Of a stretch of DNA of 64,000 nucleotides, positions 18,804 through 27,917 are shown piece after piece. How positions within the stretch are numbered: position 1 is the first letter of the stretch; the number at the start of each line of letters is the position of its first letter. This DNA is from Paracoccus sp. (in: a-proteobacteria) (lineage in GTDB: Bacteria; Pseudomonadota; Alphaproteobacteria; Rhodobacterales; Rhodobacteraceae), in assembly GCF_030538655.1 (NCBI RefSeq), contig NZ_JAUNTO010000010.1, forward strand, positions 51,258-115,257, in the 5' to 3' direction. The notes under the pieces were generated by a model. It did no database searches and was not told the origin of the DNA. It was given only the letters and a program-made list of their open reading frames with translations. A program made the position numbers and the translations under genes.

Positions 18804-19445
18804 TTATTTCAGGTCGTCCACGCTGTTGATGACCCGGCCCAACAGACCGTAATCCAGCGCCTGCTGCGTATTCAGCCAGAAATCGCGCTGCGTATCCTGT
18901 TCGATCCGCTCAACCGTCTGGCCGGTCGCCTCGGCGAAGATCAGGTTCAGGCGATCACGCATCTGGCGGACCTGTTCGGCCTGAATCATCATATCAGACG
19001 AAGTGCCGCCGATGCCGCCGGACGGCTGGTGGATCAGGAACCGGGTGTTTGGCAGGCAGAAGCGGTTTTCCTTTTTCGCCGCCACAAAGATCAGCGCCCC
19101 GGCACTGGCCACCCAGCCGGAACCGATGGTGCGCACGGTCGGGTGAATGAACTTGATAACATCATGGATCATGTCGCCCGATTCCACATGCCCGCCGGGG
19201 CTGGAAATCAGCATGTTGATCGGCTTGTCGCTGTCTTCGGCCAGGGCCAGCAGATGCGCGACGGTGCGCTGCGCCAGCTTGTCATTGATCGGCCCGGCAA
19301 CGATCACCGTGCGCGATTTGAAATACAGTTTGCCGATCTTGTCGCCTTCGGGCAGGCCAAGACCGCCATCCTTGTCGCCCTTGTCCTGACGGCGGTCGTC
19401 GTCATCATCGTCTTCGTCGTCACTGTCGAGCCACTGGTGGCGCAT
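18804..19445 (-). CDS. ClpP-family serine peptidase (second-type ClpP)
   Basis: A 213-residue ClpP-like peptidase. The triad is intact as Ser114 (WVASAGA), His139 (FLIHQPSGG) and Asp188 (DTQRDFW), each exactly 17 positions beyond Ser97/His122/Asp171 of E. coli ClpP. The extra length is an acidic N terminus with DSDDEDDDDDDRR and a Gly/Lys linker, which is not usual for the housekeeping form. Start 19445 is chosen because AAGGAGG lies 6 bases upstream; a 7-residue longer start is possible. No ClpX or ClpA lies alongside. It could form mixed ClpP rings or work with a Clp ATPase encoded elsewhere. Confidence 0.85.
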   Translation of the reverse strand: MRHQWLDSDDEDDDDDDRRQDKGDKDGGLGLPEGDKIGKLYFKSRTVIVAGPINDKLAQRTVAHLLALAEDSDKPINMLISSPGGHVESGDMIHDVIKFIHPTVRTIGSGWVASAGALIFVAAKKENRFCLPNTRFLIHQPSGGIGGTSSDMMIQAEQVRQMRDRLNLIFAEATGQTVERIEQDTQRDFWLNTQQALDYGLLGRVINSVDDLK

Positions 19446-19471
19446 CGCCTGCCTCCTTTTTGTCATGGCAA

Positions 19472-19495
19472 CGGCGGGACCCGCAGGCCCCGCCG
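19472..19495 (-). terminator. Hairpin downstream of flhA
   Basis: A 7-bp GC stem (CGGCGGG with CCCGCCG) with a 9-base loop lies between the flhA stop and the ClpP-like start. There is no clear T-run, so it may only attenuate readthrough. Confidence 0.35.
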
Positions 19496-19521
19496 CTTCT
19501 TACCTAAGCAGAGGTAAAGGA

Positions 19522-20649
19522 TCAGTAAAGGACGACCGAGCGGATGGATTCACCTGCGTGCATCAGATCGAAGCCCTTGTTGATCTCGTCCAGGGTCAGG
19601 GTGTGGGTAATCATCGGGTCGATTTCGATTTTTCCGTCCATATACCAGTCGACGATTTTCGGCACATCGGTGCGCCCGCGCGCCCCACCAAAGGCCGAAC
19701 CTTTCCACGCCCGGCCCGTGACCAACTGGAACGGACGGGTGCTGATTTCCGCGCCCGCAGGCGCCACCCCGATGATGATCGACTGCCCCCAGCCGCGATG
19801 GGTGCATTCCAGCGCCTGCCGCATCACATTCACGTTGCCGGTGCAGTCGAAGGAATAATCCGCGCCGCCGATCTGGTCGAACGGGGTTTTGGTCAGGTTG
19901 ACGATTTCCTGCACAACATTTTCAACATCCTTGGGGTTGATGAAATGGGTCATGCCGAACCGTTCGGCCATCTCTTTCTTGGCCGGGTTCAGGTCAACGC
20001 CAATAATCATATCGGCCCCCGCCAGACGCAGGCCCTGAATGACGTTCAGCCCGATACCGCCCAGACCGAACACCACCGCCTTGGCGCCGATATGCACCTT
20101 GGCGGTATAGATCACCGCGCCGATGCCGGTGGTCACGCCGCAGCCGATGTAGCAGATCTTGTCGAAGGGCGCATCCTCTCGCACCTTGGCGACGGCGATT
20201 TCCGGCAGCACGGTAAAGTTCGAGAAGGTCGAGCAGCCCATGTAATGGTGGATCGGGGTGCCATCCAGCATACTGAACCGGCTGGTGCCGTCAGGCATCA
20301 GCCCCTGCCCTTGCGTCGCGCGGATCGCGTGGCACAGGTTCGTCTTGCCCGACAGACAGGACGCGCATTGGCGGCATTCCGGCGTATAGAGCGGGATCAC
20401 GTGATCGCCGGGCTTGACGCTGGTAACGCCGGGGCCAACCTCGACCACCACGCCTGCGCCTTCGTGGCCCAGAATCGACGGGAAGATTCCTTCGGGGTCG
20501 GCACCAGACAGGGTGAATTCATCGGTATGGCAGATGCCGGTGGCCTTGATCTCGACCATGACTTCGCCAGCCTTGGGGCCTTCGAGGTTGACCTCCATCA
20601 CTTCCAGCGGTTTTCCGGCCTCAAGGGCGACGGCGGCGCGGGTTCTCAT
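19522..20649 (-). CDS. flhA: S-(hydroxymethyl)glutathione dehydrogenase, class III alcohol dehydrogenase
   Basis: This 375-residue NAD- and zinc-dependent enzyme oxidises the formaldehyde-glutathione adduct to S-formylglutathione. The catalytic zinc ligands are Cys40 (GICHTDE), His62 (GHEGAG) and a later Cys in GCGVTTG. The structural zinc Cys residues are 92, 95, 98 and 106. The nucleotide-binding GLGGIGLNV motif follows. Length and motifs are those of class III ADH. GAGAACGCAAACG precedes the start. Upstream is 173 bp of non-coding DNA before grpE. It is the formaldehyde step that feeds fghA. Confidence 0.95.
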   Translation of the reverse strand: MRTRAAVALEAGKPLEVMEVNLEGPKAGEVMVEIKATGICHTDEFTLSGADPEGIFPSILGHEGAGVVVEVGPGVTSVKPGDHVIPLYTPECRQCASCLSGKTNLCHAIRATQGQGLMPDGTSRFSMLDGTPIHHYMGCSTFSNFTVLPEIAVAKVREDAPFDKICYIGCGVTTGIGAVIYTAKVHIGAKAVVFGLGGIGLNVIQGLRLAGADMIIGVDLNPAKKEMAERFGMTHFINPKDVENVVQEIVNLTKTPFDQIGGADYSFDCTGNVNVMRQALECTHRGWGQSIIIGVAPAGAEISTRPFQLVTGRAWKGSAFGGARGRTDVPKIVDWYMDGKIEIDPMITHTLTLDEINKGFDLMHAGESIRSVVLY

Positions 20650-20822
20650 CGTTTGCGTTCTCCTGTCTTGGGGGCGGATCAGATCATCAGCATATGCGAA
20701 AACTTGCGGCGGGGTGTGACCACCCCGGCAGCGGCTGATGCAATCCTCCCCGTCCGGTCACGCCAAAGGTTGCGCGACCGGGACAAAACGGCAAGTCAGA
20801 GGAAGGTTGTATTCCGCGCGGG

Positions 20823-21356
20823 TCAGCCCGGCGTCGAGGAGACACCGACCTTGGCCGGGCGCAGCAGCCGGTCGTGCAGGCGGAAGCCCTGATCCATCAC
20901 CTGAATGATGTCACCGGCGCGGGTGTTCGGCACCGGCGCTTCGAACATCGCCTCGTGGTCGTTCGGGTCAAAGCGGTCGCCGATTTGCGGCGCGATAATG
21001 GTGATGCCGTGCTTGGCAAAGACGTTCGACAGTTCGCGCAGGGTCAGTTCGACACCTTCGATCAGTGCGGGCACGGCGGCGCGTTCCTGTTCGCCCGCGG
21101 CACCCAATGCGCGCGACAGCGCATCGTGAACCGGCAGCAGATCACGGGCCAGACGCGTGCCGCCGTATTGTTCGGCGTCGCGACGTTCCTTGTCGGCGCG
21201 CTTGCGGGCATTTTCGGCATCGGCCAGCGCGCGCAGGAATTTGTCGCGGAATTCGTCGCGTTCCGCCACCAGCCGGTCAATTTCCACCGCCGGATCGGCC
21301 AGCGGATCGTCAAAACTTTCGTCCAGATTGGGTTCGTTCTGTTCGTTCATCGTCAT
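20823..21356 (-). CDS. grpE: GrpE nucleotide exchange factor
   Basis: This 177-residue co-chaperone releases ADP from DnaK. It has an acidic N terminus, a long helix (LVAERDEFRDKFLRALADAEN) and the C-terminal beta domain with FDPNDHEAMF and RLLRPAKVGVS. The frame is open far upstream through hrcA, but the protein must start at 21356 or 21350. The former overlaps the hrcA stop as ATGA, and the latter has better spacing to AAGGGA. The hrcA-grpE pair is a standard heat-shock arrangement. No dnaK lies in the window. Confidence 0.93.
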   Translation of the reverse strand: MTMNEQNEPNLDESFDDPLADPAVEIDRLVAERDEFRDKFLRALADAENARKRADKERRDAEQYGGTRLARDLLPVHDALSRALGAAGEQERAAVPALIEGVELTLRELSNVFAKHGITIIAPQIGDRFDPNDHEAMFEAPVPNTRAGDIIQVMDQGFRLHDRLLRPAKVGVSSTPG

Positions 21357-22411
21357 CTTCCCTTGCGGCCGGACAACACACGGCCCACCAGTTGCGCGGT
21401 GTAATCGACAATCGGCACGATCCGGCCATAGTTCAGCCGCGTCGGTCCGATGACCCCAACCGCGCCCACGATCTTTCGGTCGGAGTCCATATAAGGTGAA
21501 ACCACCAGAGAGGAACCCGAAAGTGAAAAAAGTTTGTTCTCGGACCCGATAAAGATGCGCACGCCCTCGCCCTGTTCGGCCAGTTCCAGAAAGCGCACGA
21601 TGTCCTGCTTGCGTTCCAGATCCTCGAACAGCTCGTGAATATGGTCGATGTCGGCGGCTTGCTGACGCAAGAGGTTGGCTCGGCCGCGCACGATCAGGCG
21701 CGGATCGGGGGTGGCGGTTTCCCACTGCGCAAGGCCCGATTCGATCAGGCTGGCGGCCAGCGTATCCAGTTCGGCGCGGCGGGCGGTCATCTGCGCGGCG
21801 ATATGGCGGCGCAATTCGGACAGGGTGCGGCCTTCGGCCATGGCGTTCAGGAAATTCGCCGCCTCGCGCAGCGATGACGGGGTTTGGCCAGGCGGCGGGG
21901 CGAAGATGCGGTTTTCGACATGGCCATCGGCAAAGACCAGCACCACCAGCGCCCGGTCGGGGGCAAGGCTGACAAATTCGATATGCCGGATCGGTGCCTC
22001 GCGTTTCGGGGTCAGCACCAGCGAGGCGCCGCGGGTGATAACGGACAGCGCCGTTGAGACGCGATCCAAGAGCGGGCCGGGGTCGGCATCGCCATCGGCC
22101 AGCGATTGATCCAGCCGGGCGCGGTCGGTGGGGTCAACCGGGTCGATTTCCATCATCGCATCGACGAACAGGCGCAGGCCAAGCTGGGTCGGCATCCGGC
22201 CTGCCGAGGTATGGGGGCTGTCCAAAAGGCCCAGATATTCCAGATCCTGCATGACATTGCGCACCGTCGCGGCGCTGAGCTGTTCGGACAGGGCACGGGT
22301 CAGGGTGCGCGATCCGACCGGCTCGCCCGTTTCGAGATAAGATTCGACCACGCGGCGAAACACCTCGCGCGAGCGGTCGTTCAGTTCGGAAAGCTGCGGC
22401 GGCTGGCTCAA
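21353..22411 (-). CDS. hrcA: HrcA heat-inducible transcription repressor
   Basis: A 352-residue repressor of class I heat-shock genes that binds CIRCE elements. The N-terminal winged helix is visible (LTRALSEQLSAATVRNVMQDLEYLG), followed by GRMPTQLGLRLFVD and the C-terminal GAF-like region with IVGAVGVIGPTRLNYGRI. Length is normal. No CIRCE sequence is visible in the 72-bp gap to rph, so autoregulation is not evident here. It overlaps grpE by 4 bases. Confidence 0.93.
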   Translation of the reverse strand: MSQPPQLSELNDRSREVFRRVVESYLETGEPVGSRTLTRALSEQLSAATVRNVMQDLEYLGLLDSPHTSAGRMPTQLGLRLFVDAMMEIDPVDPTDRARLDQSLADGDADPGPLLDRVSTALSVITRGASLVLTPKREAPIRHIEFVSLAPDRALVVLVFADGHVENRIFAPPPGQTPSSLREAANFLNAMAEGRTLSELRRHIAAQMTARRAELDTLAASLIESGLAQWETATPDPRLIVRGRANLLRQQAADIDHIHELFEDLERKQDIVRFLELAEQGEGVRIFIGSENKLFSLSGSSLVVSPYMDSDRKIVGAVGVIGPTRLNYGRIVPIVDYTAQLVGRVLSGRKGR

Positions 22412-22483
22412 CGGGGCCTCAAAGGGTTGCGTCGTGACGGGGCGGGCCTGTATCTGACGGGCAGATAGCGAAAGGATCGACCC

Positions 22484-23194
22484 ATGCGCCCCTCTGGCCG
22501 GAATTTAAGCGAACTGCGACCGATTTCAATCGAAACAGGGGTGATGCGCCATGCCGAAGGGTCGTGCCTGATCCGGGTCGGCGATACGCATGTGCTGTGC
22601 AGCGCCACGATCGAGGAAAGCACGCCGCGTTGGTTGAAGGGAACCGGGCAAGGCTGGGTGACGGCGGAATACGGGATGCTGCCCCGCGCCACCGGATCGC
22701 GGGTGCGGCGCGAGGCCGCGGCAGGCAAGCAGGGCGGGCGCACGATGGAAATCCAGCGGCTGATCGGCCGGAGCCTGCGTGCGGGCGTGGATCGGCGCGC
22801 GCTGGGTGAGCGGCAGATCACCGTGGATTGCGACGTGATTCAGGCGGATGGCGGGACGCGCTGCGCCTCGATCACCGGGGGCTGGGTGGCGCTGCGGTTG
22901 GCGGTGAACAAGCTGCTGACCTCGGGCGTTTTGACCAGCGATCCGATTGTGGATCATGTCGCCGCCGTATCTTGCGGGATTTATGCCGGTCAGCCTTTGA
23001 TTGATCTGGATTATGCCGAGGATAGCGAGGCCGGGACGGATGGGAATTTCGTGATGACCGGCGCGGGGCGGCTGATCGAGGTGCAGATGTCGGCGGAAGG
23101 CGCGACGTTCTCGCGTGATGAGATGGGTAAGTTGCTGGATCTGGCCGAGGGCAGCGTTGCGGCGCTGGTGGCAGCGCAGAAGGCGGCGCTATGA
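22484..23194 (+). CDS. rph: Ribonuclease PH
   Basis: A 236-residue phosphorolytic 3'-5' exoribonuclease that trims tRNA 3' ends. The family start is clear ([14 protein letters not shown]), with [25 protein letters not shown], the phosphate-binding region near [18 protein letters not shown], and [25 protein letters not shown] precedes the ATG. It begins an operon of tightly overlapping genes (rph, rdgB, RidA, hemW) and is divergent from hrcA. Confidence 0.95.
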   Translation: MRPSGRNLSELRPISIETGVMRHAEGSCLIRVGDTHVLCSATIEESTPRWLKGTGQGWVTAEYGMLPRATGSRVRREAAAGKQGGRTMEIQRLIGRSLRAGVDRRALGERQITVDCDVIQADGGTRCASITGGWVALRLAVNKLLTSGVLTSDPIVDHVAAVSCGIYAGQPLIDLDYAEDSEAGTDGNFVMTGAGRLIEVQMSAEGATFSRDEMGKLLDLAEGSVAALVAAQKAAL

Positions 23195-23796
23195 GGCGGC
23201 TTTCGGGCGAAAAGCTGGTCGTAGCCACCCATAACGCCGGCAAGCTGGAGGAAATCCGCGCGATGCTGGCTCCGTTCGGGGTGGATGTGACCAGTGCCGG
23301 TGAATTGGGGCTGGATGAGCCGGAGGAGACCGAGGACAGCTTTCTGGGCAATGCGCTGATCAAGGCACGGGCGGCTTGTGCGGCCACCGGGCTGCCGGTG
23401 CTGGCGGATGACAGCGGGATTACCGTCGATGGCTTGGGCGGTGCGCCGGGGGTCTATACCGCCGATTGGGCCAAGACGCCGAACGGGCGCGATTTCGTGC
23501 AGGCGATGACGCGCACATGGACCGAGCTGGATGCCGTGGGCGCGGCAGAGCCAAGGACGGCGCAGTTCCGCTGCACCTTGGTGCTGATGTGGCCGGATGG
23601 GCATTATGAAGTGTTTGAGGGGATCGCACCGGGGCGGCTGGTCTGGCCGATGCGGGGAGCACAGGGGCATGGCTATGACCCGATGTTCGTGCCGGATGGT
23701 TATGACATGACCTATGCCGAGATGCCGCCGGAGGAAAAGAACCGCATCAGCCACCGCGCTGACGCCTTTCACAAGCTGGAGGCGGCGCTTGCGTAG
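23191..23796 (+). CDS. rdgB: Non-canonical purine NTP pyrophosphatase (RdgB/HAM1)
   Basis: A 201-residue enzyme that hydrolyses dITP and XTP to the monophosphate, keeping damaged purines out of DNA. Family signatures are [50 protein letters not shown] (split here by function), and the C-terminal [11 protein letters not shown] and [10 protein letters not shown]. The start overlaps the rph stop by 4 bases (ATGA), a common rph-rdgB arrangement. Confidence 0.95.
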   Translation: MRRLSGEKLVVATHNAGKLEEIRAMLAPFGVDVTSAGELGLDEPEETEDSFLGNALIKARAACAATGLPVLADDSGITVDGLGGAPGVYTADWAKTPNGRDFVQAMTRTWTELDAVGAAEPRTAQFRCTLVLMWPDGHYEVFEGIAPGRLVWPMRGAQGHGYDPMFVPDGYDMTYAEMPPEEKNRISHRADAFHKLEAALA

Positions 23797-24163
23797 GATC
23801 AGCAGCGGATCGCCGTTCGAGGCGGCGATGGGCTATAGCCGCGCGGTCGTGAAGGGGCCGTGGTGCTGGGTTTCCGGCACCACCGGCTATGACTATGCGC
23901 GGATGGTGATGCCGGATGACGCGGCGGATCAGGCGCAGGCAGCATTTACCACGATTGATGCGGCGCTGCGCGAGGCGGGCTTTGTGATGGGTGACGTGGT
24001 TCGGGTGCGCTATGTCGTGACGGATGCGGCACTGGTGGAAGAGATCACGCCGGTTTTGGGCACATGGCTGGGCGAGGTGCGCCCGGCGGCCACCATGATC
24101 GTGGCCGATCTGATCCGGCCGGAAATGAAGGTTGAGATTGACGTGACGGCGTGGCGGGCATGA
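23789..24163 (+). CDS. RidA family protein
   Basis: A 124-residue member of the YjgF/YER057c/UK114 family, whose best-known members deaminate reactive enamines. The start is TTG 23789, overlapping the rdgB stop by 8 bases with GGAGG upstream. The longer upstream frame would run inside rdgB. Visible family sequences are GYSRAVVKGPWCWVSGTTGYD and EIDVTAWRA. The usual catalytic Arg of RidA, expected in the ...IRP.. region, appears as DLIRPEMKVEID. Its stop overlaps the hemW start. The substrate is not established. Confidence 0.85.
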   Translation: MRRISSGSPFEAAMGYSRAVVKGPWCWVSGTTGYDYARMVMPDDAADQAQAAFTTIDAALREAGFVMGDVVRVRYVVTDAALVEEITPVLGTWLGEVRPAATMIVADLIRPEMKVEIDVTAWRA

Positions 24164-25317
24164 CCGACGACTGGCGCGCGGGCGGATTTGGGCTGTATGT
24201 CCACTGGCCATTCTGCGCCGCAAAATGCCCCTATTGCGATTTCAACAGCCATGTGGTGGCGGGCGTGGATCAGGCACGATGGGCGCGGGCGCTGGTGGCC
24301 GAGGTGGAACGGCAGGCCGCCGAAGTTCCGGGGCGAGTGCTGAACAGCATTTTCTTTGGCGGCGGCACGCCCTCGCTGATGTTGCCCGAAACGGTGGATG
24401 CGGTGATTGCGGCGGCGCGGCGCGGCTGGGGCTTTGCCAATGACATCGAAATCACGCTGGAAGCGAACCCGACCAGTGTCGAGCGGGGGCGGTTTGGCGG
24501 ATATGCGGATGCCGGGGTGAACCGGCTGTCGATGGGCATTCAGGCATTGAATGACCATGATCTGCAACGTCTGGGGCGGATGCATAGCGTGGCCGAGGCG
24601 CGAGCAGCCTTTGACGTGGCGCGGACGGTGTTCGGACGGGTCAGCTTTGATCTGATCTATGCCCGGCAGGGGCAGACGCGGGCAGCCTGGCGGGCAGAAC
24701 TGACCGAGGCGCTGAACATGGCGGTGGATCATCTGTCATTGTATCAACTGACGATTGAGCCGGGCACGGCTTTTGGCGCACGTCATGCGGCAGGTGGTTT
24801 GCGTGACTTGCCAGATGATGATATTTCCGCAGATATGTATCTGGAAACACAAGAAATTTGTTGTAAATTTGATATGGCGGGTTACGAGATTTCCAATCAT
24901 GCCCATCCGGGATCGGAAAGCCGTCACAATCTGATCTATTGGCGGCAGGGTGATTGGGCGGCGATTGGTCCTGGCGCGCATGGGCGGCTAACCGGGCCGT
25001 ATGGCCGGGCCGCAACCGAGGCACATCGCGCACCGGGGGCATGGCTGGATGCCGTTGAAACTCAGGGCAGCGGCGAGGTAGCGCGCGAGATGTTGGGCTA
25101 CACCGATCAGGCGACGGAATATCTGTTGATGGCAATGCGTCTGGCCGAGGGACTGGACATGGATCGTTATGCCCAACTGGCAGGTGCGCCGCTGAATGCG
25201 GATCGTATTGCGGAACTGATCGATCTTGGCATGGTTGAAACCGACAGCGCGCGGTTATGGGCCACTCGTGATGGGCGACCTGTGCTGAATGCGATTCTGC
25301 GGGAGTTGGCAGTTTAG
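24160..25317 (+). CDS. hemW: HemW-like radical SAM protein
   Basis: A 385-residue radical SAM protein of the coproporphyrinogen oxidase-like family. HemW is now regarded as a haem chaperone rather than HemN. The cluster ligands are in CAAKCPYCDF, followed by FFGGGTPSL and NRLSMGIQALNDHDLQ. It lacks the extra N-terminal sequence of true HemN. Start ATG 24160 overlaps the RidA stop; GTG 24151 is also in frame. Rph-rdgB-hemW is a frequent gene order in this group. Confidence 0.92.
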   Translation: MTDDWRAGGFGLYVHWPFCAAKCPYCDFNSHVVAGVDQARWARALVAEVERQAAEVPGRVLNSIFFGGGTPSLMLPETVDAVIAAARRGWGFANDIEITLEANPTSVERGRFGGYADAGVNRLSMGIQALNDHDLQRLGRMHSVAEARAAFDVARTVFGRVSFDLIYARQGQTRAAWRAELTEALNMAVDHLSLYQLTIEPGTAFGARHAAGGLRDLPDDDISADMYLETQEICCKFDMAGYEISNHAHPGSESRHNLIYWRQGDWAAIGPGAHGRLTGPYGRAATEAHRAPGAWLDAVETQGSGEVAREMLGYTDQATEYLLMAMRLAEGLDMDRYAQLAGAPLNADRIAELIDLGMVETDSARLWATRDGRPVLNAILRELAV

Positions 25318-25318
25318 G

Positions 25319-25729
25319 ATGCGACGGATCTGGCTGGGAATAGGTTGGCTGTTTGTCGGGCTGGCTGCAATCGGCACTGCCCTGCCGGTGATGCCAACAG
25401 TGCCGTTTCTGCTGATCGCGGCCTGGGCCTTTGCCCGAAGCTCGCCCGCATTGCGGGAAAAAATCCGCAATGATCCACGCTATGGCAAAATGGTGCGCGA
25501 CTGGGAAGATAACGGCGTCGTGCCGCGTTTCGCCAAGGTCTGGGCGATCACGGCAATGACGGCTGGCGTCGGCTTTTCAGCCTGGGTCGGCATGGCGCTG
25601 TGGGTCGTCGCGGTTCAGGCGATGATCTGTCTGGCGGTGGCGGCCTTTCTGATTAGCCGCCCCGAGCGCGTCAGTGAAGCGCCAGCATCCGGCACAGCTG
25701 ATCCAGCTGATCCAGATCGCGATAAGTAA
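25319..25729 (+). CDS. YbaN-like DUF454 inner-membrane protein
   Basis: A 136-residue protein with two or three membrane spans: IWLGIGWLFVGLAAIGTALPVMPTVPF at the start and a C-terminal hydrophobic block near AMTAGVGFSAWVGMALWVVAVQAM. The motif LPVMPTVPFLLIAAWAFARSSP is typical of DUF454. The start follows the hemW stop by 1 base. Its last 59 bp overlap the 3' end of parB on the opposite strand, producing a low-complexity tail (ADPADPDRDK). Function unknown. Confidence 0.8.
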   Translation: MRRIWLGIGWLFVGLAAIGTALPVMPTVPFLLIAAWAFARSSPALREKIRNDPRYGKMVRDWEDNGVVPRFAKVWAITAMTAGVGFSAWVGMALWVVAVQAMICLAVAAFLISRPERVSEAPASGTADPADPDRDK

Positions 25730-26546
25730 TCACCATCTGACCACCATCCTGCCCGTGATGGTTGATCTGAACCTTCATACGCAGATGTGCGGACAGATCA
25801 GCTTCGAGCACGCGGGTGTCAGCATCTTTTTCCTGCCTGGGTGAGCGCGGGGCGGAAGGTTCGGCTTTCTTCCGTGCCAGCGCCTCGGTCTCGCGGACGG
25901 ACAGGCCGCGGTCGATGACCTGACGCGCCATCTGCACTGGGTTGGGTGCGGTAATCAGGGCACGGGCATGGCCAGCTGTCAGCTTGCCTTCGCGAACGTA
26001 GGATTGCACCGGATCGGGCAGATTCAGCAGGCGCAGCAAGTTGGCGATATGGCTGCGGCTTTTGTTCAGCGCCTCGGCCAGTTGTTCCTGCGTGTGGCCA
26101 AAGCGGTCCATCAGTTGGCGAAACGACGCGGCTTCCTCGATCGGGTTCAGATCGGCGCGCTGGATGTTTTCGATCAGTGCGATTTCAAGAACTTCGGTGT
26201 CGGACAGATCGCGAATAATAACCGGCAGTTCATGCAGTTGTGCGATCTGTGCCGCGCGCCAACGACGTTCACCAGCAACGATCTGGTAAAGGCCCGCATC
26301 ATTCGGGTGCTGGCGAACGATCAGCGGCTGCAACACGCCGCGCGTCTTGAGTGATTCGGCAAGTTCGTTCAAAGCTTCAGGGTCGAATTGGCGCCGGGGC
26401 TGATCCGGGTTGGCGGTCAGTTGTTCAATCGGTATCTGCCGACGATCCGGGGCGGGCGCCGACGTGTCATGCACCAGATCAACATCGGCCATCAGTGCCG
26501 AAAGCCCCCGACCGAGACCGCGTTTTGCAGGTTTGGATTCGGACAT
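25671..26546 (-). CDS. parB: Chromosome partitioning protein ParB
   Basis: A 291-residue CTPase/DNA clamp that loads at parS. The N-terminal motif RGLGRGLSALM, the box II VAGERRWRAA, the ENIQRADLNPIEEA segment and a central helix-turn-helix (TQEQLAEALNKSRSHIANLLRL) are all present. The C-terminal dimerisation domain follows a charged linker. ATG 26546 is chosen because it follows parA's stop by 1 base and starts at the conserved N terminus. Two perfect parS sites lie within 3.3 kb, inside rsmG and mnmG. Confidence 0.95.
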   Translation of the reverse strand: MSESKPAKRGLGRGLSALMADVDLVHDTSAPAPDRRQIPIEQLTANPDQPRRQFDPEALNELAESLKTRGVLQPLIVRQHPNDAGLYQIVAGERRWRAAQIAQLHELPVIIRDLSDTEVLEIALIENIQRADLNPIEEAASFRQLMDRFGHTQEQLAEALNKSRSHIANLLRLLNLPDPVQSYVREGKLTAGHARALITAPNPVQMARQVIDRGLSVRETEALARKKAEPSAPRSPRQEKDADTRVLEADLSAHLRMKVQINHHGQDGGQMVITYRDLDQLDQLCRMLALH

Positions 26547-26547
26547 A

Positions 26548-27330
26548 TCAGGCCTCTTGCAGATTGAGATGTAACCGGGCGGCAAATTCGCGCGCGAATT
26601 CGCGATAGGCCTGACTACCTTTGGATTGTGGATCGTAATGCAGAACCGGCTGGGCAAACGACGGCGCTTCGGACACGCGGACATTGCGGGGAATAACGGT
26701 CTGATAAACCAGATCGCCCAAGGTCGCACGGGCATCCGCCTCGACCTGTTGGGACAGGTTATTGCGGCTGTCTGACATGGTCAGCAACACACCGTTGATG
26801 CGCAGGTCGGGGTTGGCGTTTTGCCGGACCTGACGCACTGTGGCCAAAAGTTGAGACAGCCCTTCAAGCGCATAAAACTCGGCCTGGAGCGGAACAAGGA
26901 TGGCATCCGCCGCGACCATGGCATTCACTGTCAGCAGGCCAAGCGCGGGCGGACAGTCGATCAGAATGATCCGGTTGTCGCGCGACGTCGTGATCTGACG
27001 GCGCAGCAGACGCACACGATCAGAGGTTTGCGACAGATCAACATCTGCCGAGGTCAGATCGGCTGTCGCAGGCACAATAGACAGGCGCGGCAGGCTGGTG
27101 ACAAGAGCAGCACTGTCGAGATTGGTGGTGCCGGCCAGCAGATCATAGGTTGTTACCTCACGCTGATCCGGGCCAATGCCAAGGCCGGTTGAGGCATTTC
27201 CCTGCGGATCAAGGTCAATCAGCACAACCTCGTGCCCGGCTTCGGCCAATGCGGCCCCCAGATTGACGGTGGTGGTGGTTTTACCAACGCCGCCCTTCTG
27301 ATTGGCAATGGCGATGATACGGTTGGTCAT
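26548..27330 (-). CDS. parA: Chromosome partitioning ATPase ParA
   Basis: A 260-residue deviant Walker A ATPase that segregates ParB-bound origins. It starts with IIAIANQKGGVGKTTTTVNLG and has the Walker B-like ILIDCPPALGLLT. The length is that of the small chromosomal form with no extra N-terminal DNA-binding domain. The start overlaps the rsmG stop as ATGA, so the five genes mnmE to parB form one tightly coupled run near the origin. Confidence 0.96.
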   Translation of the reverse strand: MTNRIIAIANQKGGVGKTTTTVNLGAALAEAGHEVVLIDLDPQGNASTGLGIGPDQREVTTYDLLAGTTNLDSAALVTSLPRLSIVPATADLTSADVDLSQTSDRVRLLRRQITTSRDNRIILIDCPPALGLLTVNAMVAADAILVPLQAEFYALEGLSQLLATVRQVRQNANPDLRINGVLLTMSDSRNNLSQQVEADARATLGDLVYQTVIPRNVRVSEAPSFAQPVLHYDPQSKGSQAYREFAREFAARLHLNLQEA

Positions 27331-27917
27331 GTTTGTTGTATTCCGCTCAGCTTGAGGATGGCCGCACCCGGCTGGGTTTCGCTGGCATAAGGTGTGACCT
27401 GTATGGTGGGGTCCAGCCGCGCGGCTGTCAGCTCTGCCTGCCAGTTCTCACCCTTCATCAGCCATGCCTGCCCGTCCGGTTTCAGATGCCGCCTTACATA
27501 TGGCATAAGCCGATCAAGCGGGGCAAGCGCGCGGGCACTGATGTAATCGGCAGTAAGCGGAGACAGGCTTTCGATGCGTGCCGTTTTGACTGTAGCGTTT
27601 TCAAGCCCAAGTTCGCGGATTGCGGATCGCAGGAAAGCGCATTTGCGCTGATCGCTTTCGACAAGAACAACCTGCGTGGCGGTCTTGGCGCTGGCGATGG
27701 CAATCACCAGGCCAGGCAGGCCGCCACCACTGCCCAGGTCTGCCCAAAGGCCGCCGACTGGCTGCGCTAATTGTGCCAGTTGCAGACTGTCACTGATGTG
27801 GCGTCGCTCCAGATCAGGCACCGTGGAGGGGGCAATCAGATTGATGCGGTCATTCCATTTGCGCAGCAGGGCAGCATATGCGGTCAGCCGGTCGCTTGTT
27901 TCACGTGAAACACTCAT
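27327..27917 (-). CDS. rsmG: 16S rRNA m7G527 methyltransferase RsmG
   Basis: A 196-residue SAM-dependent methyltransferase (GidB). It has [17 protein letters not shown] for SAM binding and the family N terminus with [15 protein letters not shown]. Codons 3-8 of the gene contain a complete parS palindrome, so the first residues, SVSRET, are dictated partly by that site. Start and stop overlap mnmG and parA by 4 bases each. Confidence 0.94.
   Translation of the reverse strand: MSVSRETSDRLTAYAALLRKWNDRINLIAPSTVPDLERRHISDSLQLAQLAQPVGGLWADLGSGGGLPGLVIAIASAKTATQVVLVESDQRKCAFLRSAIRELGLENATVKTARIESLSPLTADYISARALAPLDRLMPYVRRHLKPDGQAWLMKGENWQAELTAARLDPTIQVTPYASETQPGAAILKLSGIQQT
27897..27912. promoter_or_regulatory. 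parS: parS site inside rsmG
   Basis: TGTTTCACGTGAAACA is a perfect 16-bp palindrome identical to the consensus parS. It is the ParB loading site and lies in the first codons of rsmG, about 1.4 kb from parB. Confidence 0.95.

Noticed and set aside
22412-22483. CIRCE operator sought upstream of hrcA
   Set aside because: No TTAGCACTC-N9-GAGTGCTAA pattern or near-match is present.
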